A program made the translations under genes and the position numbers. Positions 14,204 through 25,558 of a stretch of 64,000 nt of DNA are shown here, piece after piece. The notes under the pieces were generated by a model. That model made no database searches. It saw nothing but the letters and a program-made list of their open reading frames with translations, and was not told the origin of the DNA. The stretch is from NCBI RefSeq assembly GCF_007677875.1, contig NZ_VEDO01000002.1, forward strand, positions 456,572 through 520,571. Reading direction: 5' to 3'. The stretch's first letter is position 1; the number at the start of each line of letters is the position of its first letter. Origin of the DNA: Variovorax boronicumulans (lineage in GTDB: Bacteria > Pseudomonadota > Gammaproteobacteria > Burkholderiales > Burkholderiaceae_C).

Positions 14204-15481
14204 ATGGGCCACTACACCATCAAGATGCCCGACATCGGCGAAGGCATCGCCGAAGTGGAACTCGTCGAATGGCGCGTTAAGCCCGGCGACAGCGTGGCCG
14301 AGGACCAGATCCTGGCCGACGTGATGACCGACAAGGCCACGGTGGAGATCCCGTCGCCGGTGGCGGGCACGGTGCTCGAGTTGGGCGGCCAGCCCGGCGC
14401 GCTGCTGGCGGTCGGTGCCGAGCTGATCCGGCTGGAGGTCGAAGGCGCGGGCAACGTGGCGGCCAAGGCCGTGCCGGCGGCGGCCAGCGTGGCCGCGCCT
14501 GCGGCAGCGCCCCTGGCGGCGCCCGCAGCCGCAGCGCCGAGCGCACCCCAGTCGCCGGTGCTGCGCCCACCCGTCGCCGCCCCCGTGGCCGTGCGCGCCC
14601 CCGGCGACAAGCCGATCGCCTCGCCGGCCGTGCGCCATCGCGCCTGGGAACTCGGCATCGAACTGCAGTTCGTGCACGGCAGCGGCCCGGCCGGCCGCAT
14701 CACACACGAGGACCTGGACGTCTACCTGGTCTCGGGCGGCCAGCCGCGCACACCCAGCGCTGGTAGCGGATATGCGCAACGCCATGGCGAAGAGGCCGTG
14801 CCGCTGATCGGCCTGCGCCGCAAGATCGCGCAGAAGATGCAGGAGGCCAAGCGCCGCATCCCGCACTTCAGCTATGTGGAAGAGATCGACGTCACCGAGC
14901 TCGAAGCCCTGCGCGCGCAGCTCAACGAACGCTACAGCGCCACGCGCGGCAAGCTCACGCTGCTGCCGCTGCTGGCCCGCGCGCTGGTGATCGCCTTGCG
15001 CGACTTCCCCCAGATGAATGCGCGCTTCGACGACGACGCCGGCGTGGTCACGCGCTTTGAGGCTGTGCACCTGGGCATGGCCACGCAGACCGACAACGGC
15101 CTGCTCGTGCCCGTGCTGCACCATGCCGAGGCGCTGGACCCCTGGGCCTGCGCCAGGGAGATTGCCCGCCTGGCCGAGGCCGGGCGCAGCGGCAAGGCCG
15201 GGCGCGACGAGCTGTCGGGCTCGACCATCACCATCAGCAGCCTGGGGCCGCTGGGCGGCCTGGTCACCACGCCCGTCATCAACCACCCCGAGGTGGCCAT
15301 CGTCGGCGTGAACCGCATCGTCGAACGCCCGGTGTTCCGCGGCGGCGCGGTCGTGGGGCGCAAGCTCATGAACCTGTCCTCGTCCTTCGACCACCGCGTG
15401 GTCGACGGCATGGACGCGGCGCAGTTCATCCAGGCCGTGCGCGCGCTCCTCGAGTCGCCGGCCCTGCTGTTCGTGGAGTGA
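14204..15481 (+). CDS. bkdB: Branched-chain 2-oxoacid dehydrogenase E2, dihydrolipoyl acyltransferase
   Basis: 425-aa E2 core of the complex. A single lipoyl domain spans about residues 1-80 with lipoyl-Lys K44 (MTDKATVE). An Ala/Pro-rich linker covers about 85-145, then the peripheral subunit-binding domain ([14 protein letters not shown] to HEDLDVYL). The catalytic acyltransferase domain runs to the end with H397 and D401 (DHRVVDG). ATG 14204 starts directly at the lipoyl domain. Its stop overlaps a GTG just before E3. Confidence 0.95.
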   Translation: MGHYTIKMPDIGEGIAEVELVEWRVKPGDSVAEDQILADVMTDKATVEIPSPVAGTVLELGGQPGALLAVGAELIRLEVEGAGNVAAKAVPAAASVAAPAAAPLAAPAAAAPSAPQSPVLRPPVAAPVAVRAPGDKPIASPAVRHRAWELGIELQFVHGSGPAGRITHEDLDVYLVSGGQPRTPSAGSGYAQRHGEEAVPLIGLRRKIAQKMQEAKRRIPHFSYVEEIDVTELEALRAQLNERYSATRGKLTLLPLLARALVIALRDFPQMNARFDDDAGVVTRFEAVHLGMATQTDNGLLVPVLHHAEALDPWACAREIARLAEAGRSGKAGRDELSGSTITISSLGPLGGLVTTPVINHPEVAIVGVNRIVERPVFRGGAVVGRKLMNLSSSFDHRVVDGMDAAQFIQAVRALLESPALLFVE

Positions 15482-15483
15482 AG

Positions 15484-16884
<1,401 letters not shown>

Positions 16885-16902
16885 CGCGCCGCGCGGCCCC
16901 GC

Positions 16903-17136
16903 TCAGCCGACGAAGGCGAATCGGGGCTGCGCCCGGCCGTCGATCGTGACGCTGCCGACGAACATGGCGTGCGGCCGCACCCACCAGCCCGTGGCGTTGT
17001 ACAGCGGCCGGTAGACGACGAGCGGCTCCAGCGTCTCGCTGTGCCGCGCAACGGCGAGCACCTCGTATTCGCCGCCCTTGTAATGGAGGTAGCGGCCGGG
17101 TGCGATGGGGGGCAGGGGCGGCAGGTCGTCGTCCAT
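16903..17136 (-). CDS. DUF1653 family protein
   Basis: 77-aa protein with the DUF1653 core: [20 protein letters not shown], then LVVYRPLYN and [11 protein letters not shown]. The function of this small beta-rich domain is not established. The start at 17136 is the only ATG giving the normal length; a TTG at 17253 in the same frame would add 39 poorly conserved residues. It converges on the E3 gene and diverges from the chemoreceptor gene. The divergent gap (17137-17341) has an A/T-rich patch around 17250-17285 but no convincing promoter pair. Confidence 0.8.
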   Translation of the reverse strand: MDDDLPPLPPIAPGRYLHYKGGEYEVLAVARHSETLEPLVVYRPLYNATGWWVRPHAMFVGSVTIDGRAQPRFAFVG

Positions 17137-17341
17137 GGATGCGGTGGGCAAAGCGGGCGAGCTTGCCACAGCCTGCGCGCGGCCAGCGGCCTGCGCCGGC
17201 GCGATGACCGGTCGCATCCACGTGGTCAGCGGGAAATCCGCGCCAATCGCCAAAATAATTTGCGCGGAAAATAGACAAATTGTGGGGCCGGCCGTGACAG
17301 GGCCGGATCACCGCCTTTTGTCCTTCTCCGCTTTTCCTCGC

Positions 17342-19072
17342 ATGAAGAATCTACGCATCGGTACCCGCCTGGGCGGCGGTTTCGCGCTCATCCTGGTCGT
17401 GATGGCCCTCATCACGGCGGTCGGCCTGTGGCGCCTGCAGACCGTGGCCCAGGCCACGCAGGCCATGACCCAGCAGCCGCTGGCCATGGAGCGCATGATC
17501 AGCGACTGGTACCGCTACGTGTACAGCGGCGCGCGCCGCACCACAGCCATCGTCAAGAGCACGGACCCCTCGCTCGGCCAGTTCTTTGCCGCGGACGCTG
17601 CCAGCAGCACCAAGGAATCGGGCGAGCTGCAAAAGCGCATCGAGCCGCTGCTGACCAGCCCCGAGGAGCAGGCACTGTGGGCCCAGATCCAGCAGGCGCG
17701 CGTGCTCTACCTGTCCTCGCGCGACCAGGCCGTCAAGGCCAAGACCGATGGACAGGCCGAGGAGGCCGAGCGCCTGCTGACCCAGGTCTACCTGCCGGCC
17801 ACCGACAAATACACCGACCTGATCCAGAAGCTGCTGGACCTGCAGCGCGCCAGCATCGACGCCACGGCCGCACGCATCGACGGCATCTACGCACAGAGCC
17901 GGCTGCTCATGACCGGGCTGGGCCTGCTCGGCCTGCTGGCCGGCGGGCTGTTCGCCTGGCGCCTGACCGTGGGCATCACGCGGCCGTTGTCGCAGGCCGT
18001 GCGCGTGGCGCGCGCCGTGGCCGCCAGCGACCTCACGAGCCGCGTGCACGTGGACTCGCGCGACGAGACCGGCCAGCTGCTGCAGGCGCTGCAGGACATG
18101 AACGCCAGCCTGGCGCAGGTGGTGGCCAGCGTGCGCTCGGGCACCGACAGCATCGCCACGGCCTCCAGCGAGATCGACGCGGGCAACCAGGACCTGTCCT
18201 CGCGCACCGAGGAGCAGGCCAGCTCGCTGCAGCAGACGGCCGCCTCGATGGAGCAGCTGACCAGCACCGTGCGCCAGAACGCCGACAACGCGCGCCAGGC
18301 CAACCAGCTGGCGGCGTCGGCGTCCAAGACGGCCGTGCAGGGCGGCGAGGTGGTGGCCGGCGTGGTCGGCACCATGGGCGCGATCAACGACAGCAGCCGC
18401 AAGATTGCCGACATCATCGGCGTCATCGACGGCATCGCCTTCCAGACCAACATCCTCGCGCTCAACGCGGCCGTGGAGGCGGCGCGTGCCGGCGAGCAGG
18501 GCCGCGGCTTCGCCGTGGTGGCGGGCGAGGTGCGGGCCCTGGCGCAGCGTTCGGCCGCCGCGGCCAAGGACGTCAAGCAGCTCATCGGCGACTCGGTGGC
18601 CAAGGTCGAGGAAGGCAGTGCCCAGGTGGCCGAGGCCGGCCGCACCATGGACGCCATCGTGCAGAGCGTGCAGCGCGTGAGCGACCTGGTGGCCGAGATC
18701 ACGGCCGCCAGCCAGGAGCAAAGCCAGGGCATCGAGCAGGTGCACCAGGCCGTCTCGCAGATGGACACCGTGACGCAGCAGAACGCTGCGCTGGTCGAAG
18801 AGGCTGCCGCCGCCACCGGCGCCCTGAAAGCCCAGGCCGGCCAGCTGGCGAGCGCCGTCAGCGTGTTCCGCATCGAAGCCGAGCCGGGTCTGCGGCTGGC
18901 AGCGGCCCCTGCCGTGCGGGCCATGCCCGTGCCGGCGAAGCCGGCGCCGCAGGTCCGGCGACCGGCGCAGCCGGCGCCGCTCGCCCGCGCCGCCAAGCCC
19001 GCGCGGGCTGCCGCCCCAGCGCGGCAGGCCGCCGCACTGGCCCAGGGCGGCGACGACTGGGAATCTTTCTGA
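17342..19072 (+). CDS. Methyl-accepting chemotaxis protein with CheR/CheB tether
   Basis: 576-aa Tsr/Tar-like transducer. TM1 is about residues 10-32, a periplasmic four-helix-bundle sensor domain follows to about 185, and TM2 is about 184-206. HAMP comes next, then methylation helices and the signalling hairpin tip ([20 protein letters not shown], about residue 370). The extreme C-terminus is DWESF, a match to the xWxxF pentapeptide (NWETF in E. coli Tsr) that tethers CheR and CheB. A Pro/Ala/Arg-rich linker of about 50 residues precedes it. The ligand is unknown. No che genes are adjacent, so this is an orphan receptor feeding a remote cluster. Confidence 0.95.
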   Translation: MKNLRIGTRLGGGFALILVVMALITAVGLWRLQTVAQATQAMTQQPLAMERMISDWYRYVYSGARRTTAIVKSTDPSLGQFFAADAASSTKESGELQKRIEPLLTSPEEQALWAQIQQARVLYLSSRDQAVKAKTDGQAEEAERLLTQVYLPATDKYTDLIQKLLDLQRASIDATAARIDGIYAQSRLLMTGLGLLGLLAGGLFAWRLTVGITRPLSQAVRVARAVAASDLTSRVHVDSRDETGQLLQALQDMNASLAQVVASVRSGTDSIATASSEIDAGNQDLSSRTEEQASSLQQTAASMEQLTSTVRQNADNARQANQLAASASKTAVQGGEVVAGVVGTMGAINDSSRKIADIIGVIDGIAFQTNILALNAAVEAARAGEQGRGFAVVAGEVRALAQRSAAAAKDVKQLIGDSVAKVEEGSAQVAEAGRTMDAIVQSVQRVSDLVAEITAASQEQSQGIEQVHQAVSQMDTVTQQNAALVEEAAAATGALKAQAGQLASAVSVFRIEAEPGLRLAAAPAVRAMPVPAKPAPQVRRPAQPAPLARAAKPARAAAPARQAAALAQGGDDWESF

Positions 19073-19090
19073 CGTGGGCCGGGCAGGCGC

Positions 19091-20017
19091 TCAGGACCGG
19101 GACGCCTGCTCCAGCAGCTTGACCAGCGCCCACATCGCGCGGTTGACCGGCGTCGCGATGCCCCGCGCGGCCCCGCGCCGCACCACCAGGCCATTCAGGT
19201 GGTCGATCTCGGTGGGCTTGCCACGCGCCAGATCCTGCGCCGTGGAGGAGGTTTGCGTCGGCATGGTCTGGGCGAGGCGCTCGACGGCATCGTGCATGTC
19301 GGCAGGCAGCGCGACGCCCTCGGCATGGGCCACGGCCAGGCATTCGGCCACCAGGTCGGCCATGACCTGTGGCACGCCCGCGCCCTGCACCATGCGGCCG
19401 TAGGGCTGCTGGGTGATGGCCGACAGCGCGTTGTACGCGCAGTTCAGCACGAGCTTGGACCACAGCGCGGCGCGCGCATTGGCAGACACCTCGGTCGGCA
19501 CGCCGGCCGCGCGCAGCAGCTGCGCCAGTGCCTCGCTGCGCGGGCCGGGCTCGATGACCAGTTCGCCACGGCCGTGGTGGCGCATGTGGCCGGGCCCGGC
19601 CATTTCGGTGGCCACGTAGACCACGGCCGCCGTCACTTCCTGCGGCAGCACCGTGCGCAGGCGCTCTGCGTTGTCCACGCCGTTCTGCAGGGTCAGCACC
19701 AGCGCCTGGGCGGGCAGGTGGTCCAGCAGCTGGCGGCCCGTGGCCTCGGTGTCGGGCGACTTCACGCTGAAGAGCGCGAGATCGGCGCCCGCCACGGCCG
19801 CCGGGTCGGTGCTGGCCTGCACGCGCACGGTCTCGTCGAAGCCCAGCGTCTGCATGCGCAGGCCCTGGGCGCGGACGGCGTCCACGTGCTGCGGCCGACC
19901 GATCAGCGTGACGGCATGGCCGGCGCGGGCCAGCATGCCGCCGTAATAGCAGCCGACGGCACCGGCGCCGACGACGGCGACCTGCATGCGGGAGGGAAGC
20001 GAGGCGGTCTGGGGCAT
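19091..20017 (-). CDS. panE: 2-dehydropantoate 2-reductase
   Basis: 308-aa ketopantoate reductase family enzyme, the NADPH-dependent step to pantoate for CoA synthesis. The nucleotide-binding motif GAGAVGCYYGGMLARAG is at residues 18-34, and a catalytic-Lys segment KLVLNCAYNALSA is about residue 192. The start at 20017 is not preceded by a clear Shine-Dalgarno; an internal ATG at 19987 gives a protein beginning MQVAVVGAG. The family includes paralogues of uncertain substrate. Its 3' end converges on the chemoreceptor gene with only 18 bases between. Confidence 0.88.
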   Translation of the reverse strand: MPQTASLPSRMQVAVVGAGAVGCYYGGMLARAGHAVTLIGRPQHVDAVRAQGLRMQTLGFDETVRVQASTDPAAVAGADLALFSVKSPDTEATGRQLLDHLPAQALVLTLQNGVDNAERLRTVLPQEVTAAVVYVATEMAGPGHMRHHGRGELVIEPGPRSEALAQLLRAAGVPTEVSANARAALWSKLVLNCAYNALSAITQQPYGRMVQGAGVPQVMADLVAECLAVAHAEGVALPADMHDAVERLAQTMPTQTSSTAQDLARGKPTEIDHLNGLVVRRGAARGIATPVNRAMWALVKLLEQASRS

Positions 20018-20077
20018 GGGGCGGTGCTCGAAATGGGGGGAGCCGCATTGTGGCGGTCCCGCCTACACTCGCGCCCC

Positions 20078-20743
20078 ATGTCCATCGCCCGCCGTCTTCC
20101 GCTCCATTCCGCCTGCCTGGCCGCGGCGCTGCTGCTGTCAGGGCCCCTCCATGCGCAATCGCCCGGCCCAGGCGCGGCACCCGAGATGGCGGCGCGGCCC
20201 GCGGGGCCGCCCCAGCCTGGCGGCCGTTACGTGGTGGACCCGACCCACACCTTCGTGCTGTACGAGATGGGCCACTACGGCACCAGCACCAACCGGGGGC
20301 GCTTCGGCACGCGCGACGGCCAGGTGCAGGTCGATGCCAGCGGCCAGGTGGCGCGCGTGGACGTCGTCTTCGACATGGCCAGCATCAACACCGGCGTGGA
20401 CCTGCTCAACCGCCACGTGCAAAGCAGCGACTTCCTGAACGTGGCCGACTTCCCGACCGGGCGCTACCAGGCCGAGGACGTGCGCATCGAAGGGGGCCGC
20501 GTGCAGGCGCTGCGCGGGCGGCTCACGCTGCTGGGGCAGACCCATCCTGTCGATCTGCGCGCCCTGCGCTTCAACTGCTATGTGAGCCCGCTGCACGGGC
20601 GCCAGGTGTGCGGCGGCGACTTCGAGGCCGAGATCCTGCGCAGCCAGTGGGGCATCAACTGGGGCCTGCAGTTCGGCTTCGAGGACCGCGTGCGGCTGCT
20701 GGTGCAGGTCGAGGCGGTGCTGGTGCCGCCGGCCGCACGCTGA
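20078..20743 (+). CDS. YceI family periplasmic protein
   Basis: 221-aa secreted lipocalin-like protein. The signal peptide is about residues 1-26 (CLAAALLLSGPLHAQ). The YceI fold begins at GGRYVVDPTHTFVLYEMGHYG and continues with VDVVFDMASINTGVDLLNRHVQSSDFL, DFPTGRYQAEDVRI and GRLTLLGQTHPVDL. YceI proteins bind isoprenoid-type lipids; the physiological role here is unknown. The start codon follows a TACACT -10-like hexamer so closely that the leader must be very short. It is divergent from panE. Confidence 0.9.
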   Translation: MSIARRLPLHSACLAAALLLSGPLHAQSPGPGAAPEMAARPAGPPQPGGRYVVDPTHTFVLYEMGHYGTSTNRGRFGTRDGQVQVDASGQVARVDVVFDMASINTGVDLLNRHVQSSDFLNVADFPTGRYQAEDVRIEGGRVQALRGRLTLLGQTHPVDLRALRFNCYVSPLHGRQVCGGDFEAEILRSQWGINWGLQFGFEDRVRLLVQVEAVLVPPAAR

Positions 20744-20749
20744 CAGGCG

Positions 20750-22351
20750 CTAGAGCATCTGCTCGGGCGTGAACGGCGCCACGAGTTCCAGCAGCAGCCG
20801 GTCCCACCAGCTCGCGTCGGGTTCGGTGTACAGCACGGTGGGCGCGCCGTCGTCCTCGCCATGCCACTCCAGTGCGCCACCCGCGCCGGCCTGCACGCGC
20901 CAGACCCCTTGCTCGCGCAGCACCTCGGCCAGCCGCAGCATCTGGGCGGCCAGCGGGCGGCTGCGGATGAACAGACCGATCTCGGTGTTGTGCAGTTCCG
21001 AGCGCGGGTCGAAGTTCAGCGAGCCCACGAACAGAAGTTCGCCGTCGAGCACCGCGGTCTTCGTGTGCAACCGCCCCACGGCCGCGCCGAACAGCGGCAG
21101 CCGGGGGCTGCCGGCCACGCGCCGGCTACTGACCTCGTCGATCTCCACGCCCAACGCCACGAGTTCGGCCCGGTAGCGCCGGTAGGCCGTGTGCACGAAG
21201 GGCTCGTCGCTGGCCGCCAGCGAATTGGTGATGAGCTGCACGGTGGCGCCGCGTGCGCGGGCCTCGCGCAGCACCTGCAGACCGTACGCGCCGGGCACCA
21301 GGTAGGGCGAGCACAGCAGCACGCTGCGGCGCGCGCGGCGGATGCTTTCCACCAGGTTGTAGCGCACGCTGTCCACGTCCTGCAGCGGCACGCCGCCGTA
21401 CTGGGCCTGGTAGCCGATGGCGCGTTCGGGCGTGTCGGCATAGGCCTGGGCCGGGGCCCAGATGAGGCTGAGCCGGCCCGCCTGCAGCTCCTGCGACACC
21501 GGGGCGTAGCCCAGCATGTCGTTGGGCGGCGGCGCGCGCGGCGCGGGGGCGTGGGTGGCACCGGTCAGGGCTTCGAAGCGGGCCTGGCGGCTGGTGGCGT
21601 CGCCGTCGGATGGCACGAGTCGCGCCAGCGGCACCACGTGCGGGCTGTTCCAGTAGCGGTCGAACAGTTCGCCCAAGCGCGGCAGCAGCGCGCCGGCCAC
21701 CAGCACGTCCAGGTCGAGGAAGTTCTCGCCCGCGGTCTGGAAGAAGTAGCGCCCGCCGATGTTGCGGCCTCCGGCCACGGCCAGCGCGCCATCGGCCACC
21801 AGCAGCTTGTTGTGCATGCGGCGCTGCAGCCGGTCGAACTGCCACAGCGAGGCGGCGAAGCGCAGCGCCACCTTGGGGCTGCGCAGCGGGATCGGGTTGT
21901 ACAGCCGCAGCTCCAGGTTGGGCGTGGCCGCCAGCGCGTCGAGCAGGGCGCCGTCGCCGCCCGTGTACAGGTCGTCCAGCAGCAGGCGCACGCGCACGCC
22001 GCGCTGGGCCGCGTCGCGCAGTGCACGCAGGAAGAAGAGGCCGGTGGCGTCGGTCTCCAGGTGGTAGTACTGCACGTCCAGCGTGTGGCGGGCGCGGGCG
22101 ATCAGCGCCAGCCGGGCGTCCAGCCCGTAGTCGCCGCTGGGGATCAGGCGAAAGCCGCTGAGTTCGGCATCGGGCTGGGTGGCGCGCGCGGTGCGCGTCA
22201 GCGGAGCGTCCGCCACCGCGGGACGCGCCTGCGCGGGCGCGCCGGCCAGGTCGGGCGGCAGGCTGGCGCAACCTGCCAGAAGCAGGAGCAGCAGCAGCCA
22301 GGGCATCCAGCGGGTCAGGGCGGCGGCACGGCTGGTCGGGGATGGAGGCAT
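20750..22351 (-). CDS. clsC: Phospholipase D family cardiolipin synthase (ClsC-like lipoprotein)
   Basis: 533-aa protein with two HKD motifs, HNKLLVADG (about residues 178-186) and HTKTAVLDG (about residues 430-438), each with the usual GG-N/GS-N follow-up (GGRNIG, GSLNFD). The N-terminus is a lipoprotein signal with lipobox LLLAGC. This layout matches ClsC/YmdC, which makes cardiolipin from phosphatidylglycerol and phosphatidylethanolamine, although it lacks an adjacent ymdB. Its stop lies 6 bases from the converging yceI stop. Confidence 0.88.
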   Translation of the reverse strand: MPPSPTSRAAALTRWMPWLLLLLLLAGCASLPPDLAGAPAQARPAVADAPLTRTARATQPDAELSGFRLIPSGDYGLDARLALIARARHTLDVQYYHLETDATGLFFLRALRDAAQRGVRVRLLLDDLYTGGDGALLDALAATPNLELRLYNPIPLRSPKVALRFAASLWQFDRLQRRMHNKLLVADGALAVAGGRNIGGRYFFQTAGENFLDLDVLVAGALLPRLGELFDRYWNSPHVVPLARLVPSDGDATSRQARFEALTGATHAPAPRAPPPNDMLGYAPVSQELQAGRLSLIWAPAQAYADTPERAIGYQAQYGGVPLQDVDSVRYNLVESIRRARRSVLLCSPYLVPGAYGLQVLREARARGATVQLITNSLAASDEPFVHTAYRRYRAELVALGVEIDEVSSRRVAGSPRLPLFGAAVGRLHTKTAVLDGELLFVGSLNFDPRSELHNTEIGLFIRSRPLAAQMLRLAEVLREQGVWRVQAGAGGALEWHGEDDGAPTVLYTEPDASWWDRLLLELVAPFTPEQML

Positions 22352-22826
22352 GGCGCAGGGGGCATGGGGCGGTGCCTTAGTGTGCCAACTTCGACCTGGG
22401 CAACAAAACGCCGTTCGGCGCGGCCCAGCATGCGGTCGATTGCCGCCATCTGCCCGGCCGGTTCACCGCTGGGCCGGGGCCGGTCCTGGCTGTCGTCAGG
22501 CGCGCCGGGATGTCTCCTGGTCCTGAAGTCGCCGGCGTGAGATCTGCTGGAGCCGATCACCAGCGTTCATGGCACCACGGGCAACGCTGGCGAAGAGGGC
22601 GATGGCACAAAGGGAGAGGATGGTCATGGGGCCTCGCGGATGGCTTGAAAACGAATCTGGACTGGGTCGCCGACGTCTGGCAGGCCTGGACGAGCGATGG
22701 CCAGATTGTTCTGCGCGGGCGCGGCGCAATGTGGCGAAACTGCGTGTAAACGCCGCTGTCCGCGTCACAGTTCCTCCACAATCCTGCCGCACGGCGCGGC
22801 CTCGTTTGCCGCGGCGGCCACCGCCT
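22352..22826. other. 475-base intergenic stretch, mostly featureless
   Basis: The gap between the clsC start and the Pat gene's stop. I see no RNA gene, no strong terminator and no conserved ORF. Several frames stay open only because of GC bias. The one candidate with a ribosome-binding site is listed separately at 22496-22627. Confidence 0.5.
22496..22627 (-). CDS. Possible small hydrophobic protein
   Basis: 43-codon ORF with an ATG preceded by GAGG at a 4-base spacing. The product starts with a hydrophobic helix (MTILSLCAIALFASVA) and ends in a basic, polar tail, like a small single-pass or exported peptide. It lies between clsC and the Pat gene on the same strand. I do not recognise it; the evidence is only the start site and hydropathy, so it may be chance. 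Confidence 0.25.
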   Translation of the reverse strand: MTILSLCAIALFASVARGAMNAGDRLQQISRRRLQDQETSRRA

Positions 22827-25517
22827 CTACAGCGCGTGTGTCACGAGCCGGAAGTCCGGGTCCTCCGGAAACGGCTTGATCGCGAACCCGAGCGCGCGCA
22901 TGAGCTTGAGCATGTTGGGATTGACCGACAGCACCAGGCCCTGGATCTCCGACAGGCCTTTGTCACGCGCCACCTGCATGATGGCGTCCATGAGCCGCGA
23001 GCCGATGCCCTTGCCGGCCATGTCGTCGGCCACCACGAGCGAGAACTCGCAGCTGGTCTGGTCCGGGTTGGTGACGTAGCGCGAGACGCCGACCACGCGC
23101 TCGGTCTCGACGATGGAGCCATCGGTGGCCGCGCTGCGCTGCTTCATGACGGCCACCAGCGCCATCTCGCGGTCATAGTCGATGAGCGCGAAGCGCGCCA
23201 GCATGGACGGCGGCAGCTGCGTCATCGAGGAGACATAGCGGAAGTAGCGGCTCTCGGGCGACAGTGCCTGCACGAAGGTCTGCAGCATCTGGGCGTCGCC
23301 GGGGTAGATCGGCCGGATCGTGTACTCGCCGCCGCCGCGCAGCGGCAGCTGTTGTTCGTAGCGCGCCGGGTAGGGCAGGATGGCCAGGTGGTCGTAGCTG
23401 CCGCCGGCCTGGCCCAGGCTCTGCGGTGCGTGGTCCACGACGATGCGCGCGTCCACCGCCACCACGCCGTTCTCGTCGACGATGAGCGGGTTGATGTCCA
23501 TCTCGCGCAGCTGCGGCAGTTCGCAGACCATCTCGGACACACGCAGCAGCACGCGCTCGAGCGCCTCCATGTCCACGGGCGCCGCGCCGCGCCACTCGGC
23601 CAGCGTCTCGGCCACGCGCGCGCGCTCGATCAGCCGGCGCGCGAGGAACTGGTTCAGCGGCGGCAGCTCCATGGCGCGGTCGCGGATCAGCTCGATCATG
23701 GTGCCGCCTGCGCCGAAGACGATGACCGGGCCGAACGGCTCGTCCGTGACCATGCCGATGCAGATCTCGCGGCCGCGCTGGGCGCGCGCCATCTTCTGCA
23801 CCGTCACGCCGTGGATGGTCGCGCCGGGCTGCAGGCGTGCCACGCGTTCGACCATGTCCTGGTAGCTGTCGCGAACGGCCGCGCCGCTCATGATGTTGAG
23901 GGCCACGCCCTGCACGTCGCTCTTGTGCGTGATGTCCGGCGAATCGATCTTGAGCGCGACCGGAAAGCCCAGCTGGGTGGCGATCATCATGGCTTCGGTG
24001 GCGTTGCGGGCCAGCGTGGTCTGCGTGACCGGGATGTGGAAGGCCGACAGCAGTGTCTTGCTCTCCATCTCGGTCAGCACCTTGCGGCGTTCGGCCAGCA
24101 CGCTTTCGATGACCAGGCGCGCGGCCTCGATGTCGGGTTTGGCCAGGGTGGACAGCGGCGCCGGCGTCTGCTGCAGCAGCTGCTGGTTCTGGTAGAACGA
24201 GGCGATGTTGCCGAAGGCGCCGACCGCGGCCTCGGGCGTGCGGAAGTTCGGGACCGCGGCCGCATTGAGGGCCTGGCGCGCCGCGCCGACCGAGGCGTCG
24301 CCCATCCAGCAGGCCAGCAGCGGCTTGGACATGCCCGGCTTGGCCGCCGCCAGGGCCTGGGCCACGTCGTCGGCCGGGCCACCGGGCTTGGCCGAGTAGA
24401 TGGCCAGCACGCCGTCGACCTGGCGGTCGCGTGCGGCGGCCTCCACGGCCGCGCGGTACTGCGCGGCGTCGGCGTCTTCCGAGAGGTCGACGAGTTCGGC
24501 CAGCGAGGCATGGGCCGGCAGCTGCGGCGCAAGCGCCGCGATCGTCGCATCGGACAGCCGGCCCAGGGCCAGGCCGATTTCGTTGGCCCAGTCGGCCGCC
24601 AGCACACCGGGGCCGCCGCCGTTGGTGACCACGGCCAGGCGCCGGCCCACGGGCCGGTAGCGCGATGCCAGGCATTTGGCGGCCGAGAACAGCTCGACGA
24701 AAGAGCGCACGCGCACGGCGCCGGCGCGACGCAGCGCGGCGTCGAAGACCTCATCGGCGCCGACGATGGCACCGCTGTGGGTCTGCGCCGCGGCGTTGCC
24801 AGCGGGCCGCCGGCCGGCCTTGAGCACCAGCACGGGCTTGGCGTTGGCGGCCGAGCGCAGCGCGCTCATGAAGCGGCGCGCACACAGGATGCCCTCCAGG
24901 TACAGGATGATGCTGTGCGTGGCCGGGTCGTGGGCCATGAAGTCCAGCGCCTGGGCGATGTCCACGCCGGGATGGGGGCCCAGCGCCACCACCGAGGAAA
25001 ACCCCACGGCATTGCTGCGCGCCCAGTCCAGCATGGCGGCCGTCAGTGCGCCCGATTGCGCGATGAGGCCCAGCGGCCCCGGCGCGGCCAGCGCGCCCAG
25101 GGCCGAGGCGTTCAGCCCCAGCGCGGGGCGCTGCAGTCCCAGGCCGTTGGGGCCCATCAGATGAAAGCCCTCACGCTGCGCGATGCGCTGCAGCTCCGCC
25201 GCCAGGTCGGCATCGATGCCGCTGCCCAGCACCAGCGCCGCGCGGCAGGCGATGCGGCCGACCAGGTCCAGCGCCTGCGCGATCTGGTCTGGCGGCAGCG
25301 CGATGACGGCCAGATCGGCGCGGGCCTGGGCCAGGTCGGCCAGCGTGCCGCTGGCGCGCACGTCCAGGAAGGTGAGCGTTCCCTGAAAGCGCTGCGCGCG
25401 CAGGGCCTGGTGCAACTGGCGCGCCTCGCGCGTGAGGGTGTCGGGCGCCTCGGGGTCGCCGGCCAGCACGACGACGTCCTGCGGTGCGAAGAGCGGGGTC
25501 AGGTAGTGCTTGTCCAT
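22827..25517 (-). CDS. pat: Pat-type protein lysine acetyltransferase (acyl-CoA synthetase-like + GNAT)
   Basis: 896-aa protein with the Pat/PatZ (YfiQ) layout. An NDP-forming acyl-CoA synthetase-like body comes first (CoA-binding region with LMGPNGLGLQRP and GLIAQSGALTAAMLDW, then an ATP-grasp-like segment AFHIPVTQTTLA to VVFGAGGTMIELI to MDINPLIVDENGV). A C-terminal GNAT domain follows at about residues 732-890 with the acetyl-CoA motif GKGIGSRLMDAI. In enteric bacteria this class acetylates metabolic enzymes such as acetyl-CoA synthetase, with the synthetase half acting as a regulatory module. It diverges from cobQ with only 41 bases between start codons, so the promoters must overlap or lie inside the genes. 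Confidence 0.88.
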   Translation of the reverse strand: MDKHYLTPLFAPQDVVVLAGDPEAPDTLTREARQLHQALRAQRFQGTLTFLDVRASGTLADLAQARADLAVIALPPDQIAQALDLVGRIACRAALVLGSGIDADLAAELQRIAQREGFHLMGPNGLGLQRPALGLNASALGALAAPGPLGLIAQSGALTAAMLDWARSNAVGFSSVVALGPHPGVDIAQALDFMAHDPATHSIILYLEGILCARRFMSALRSAANAKPVLVLKAGRRPAGNAAAQTHSGAIVGADEVFDAALRRAGAVRVRSFVELFSAAKCLASRYRPVGRRLAVVTNGGGPGVLAADWANEIGLALGRLSDATIAALAPQLPAHASLAELVDLSEDADAAQYRAAVEAAARDRQVDGVLAIYSAKPGGPADDVAQALAAAKPGMSKPLLACWMGDASVGAARQALNAAAVPNFRTPEAAVGAFGNIASFYQNQQLLQQTPAPLSTLAKPDIEAARLVIESVLAERRKVLTEMESKTLLSAFHIPVTQTTLARNATEAMMIATQLGFPVALKIDSPDITHKSDVQGVALNIMSGAAVRDSYQDMVERVARLQPGATIHGVTVQKMARAQRGREICIGMVTDEPFGPVIVFGAGGTMIELIRDRAMELPPLNQFLARRLIERARVAETLAEWRGAAPVDMEALERVLLRVSEMVCELPQLREMDINPLIVDENGVVAVDARIVVDHAPQSLGQAGGSYDHLAILPYPARYEQQLPLRGGGEYTIRPIYPGDAQMLQTFVQALSPESRYFRYVSSMTQLPPSMLARFALIDYDREMALVAVMKQRSAATDGSIVETERVVGVSRYVTNPDQTSCEFSLVVADDMAGKGIGSRLMDAIMQVARDKGLSEIQGLVLSVNPNMLKLMRALGFAIKPFPEDPDFRLVTHAL

Positions 25518-25558
25518 GGTGGATCGATTGTGAACGGCGCGGACGCGAGAATCCCTTG

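Noticed and set aside
22315..22560. 81-codon minus-strand frame upstream of clsC
   Set aside because: Pro/Arg-rich, runs into the clsC coding region, and has no clear ribosome-binding site.
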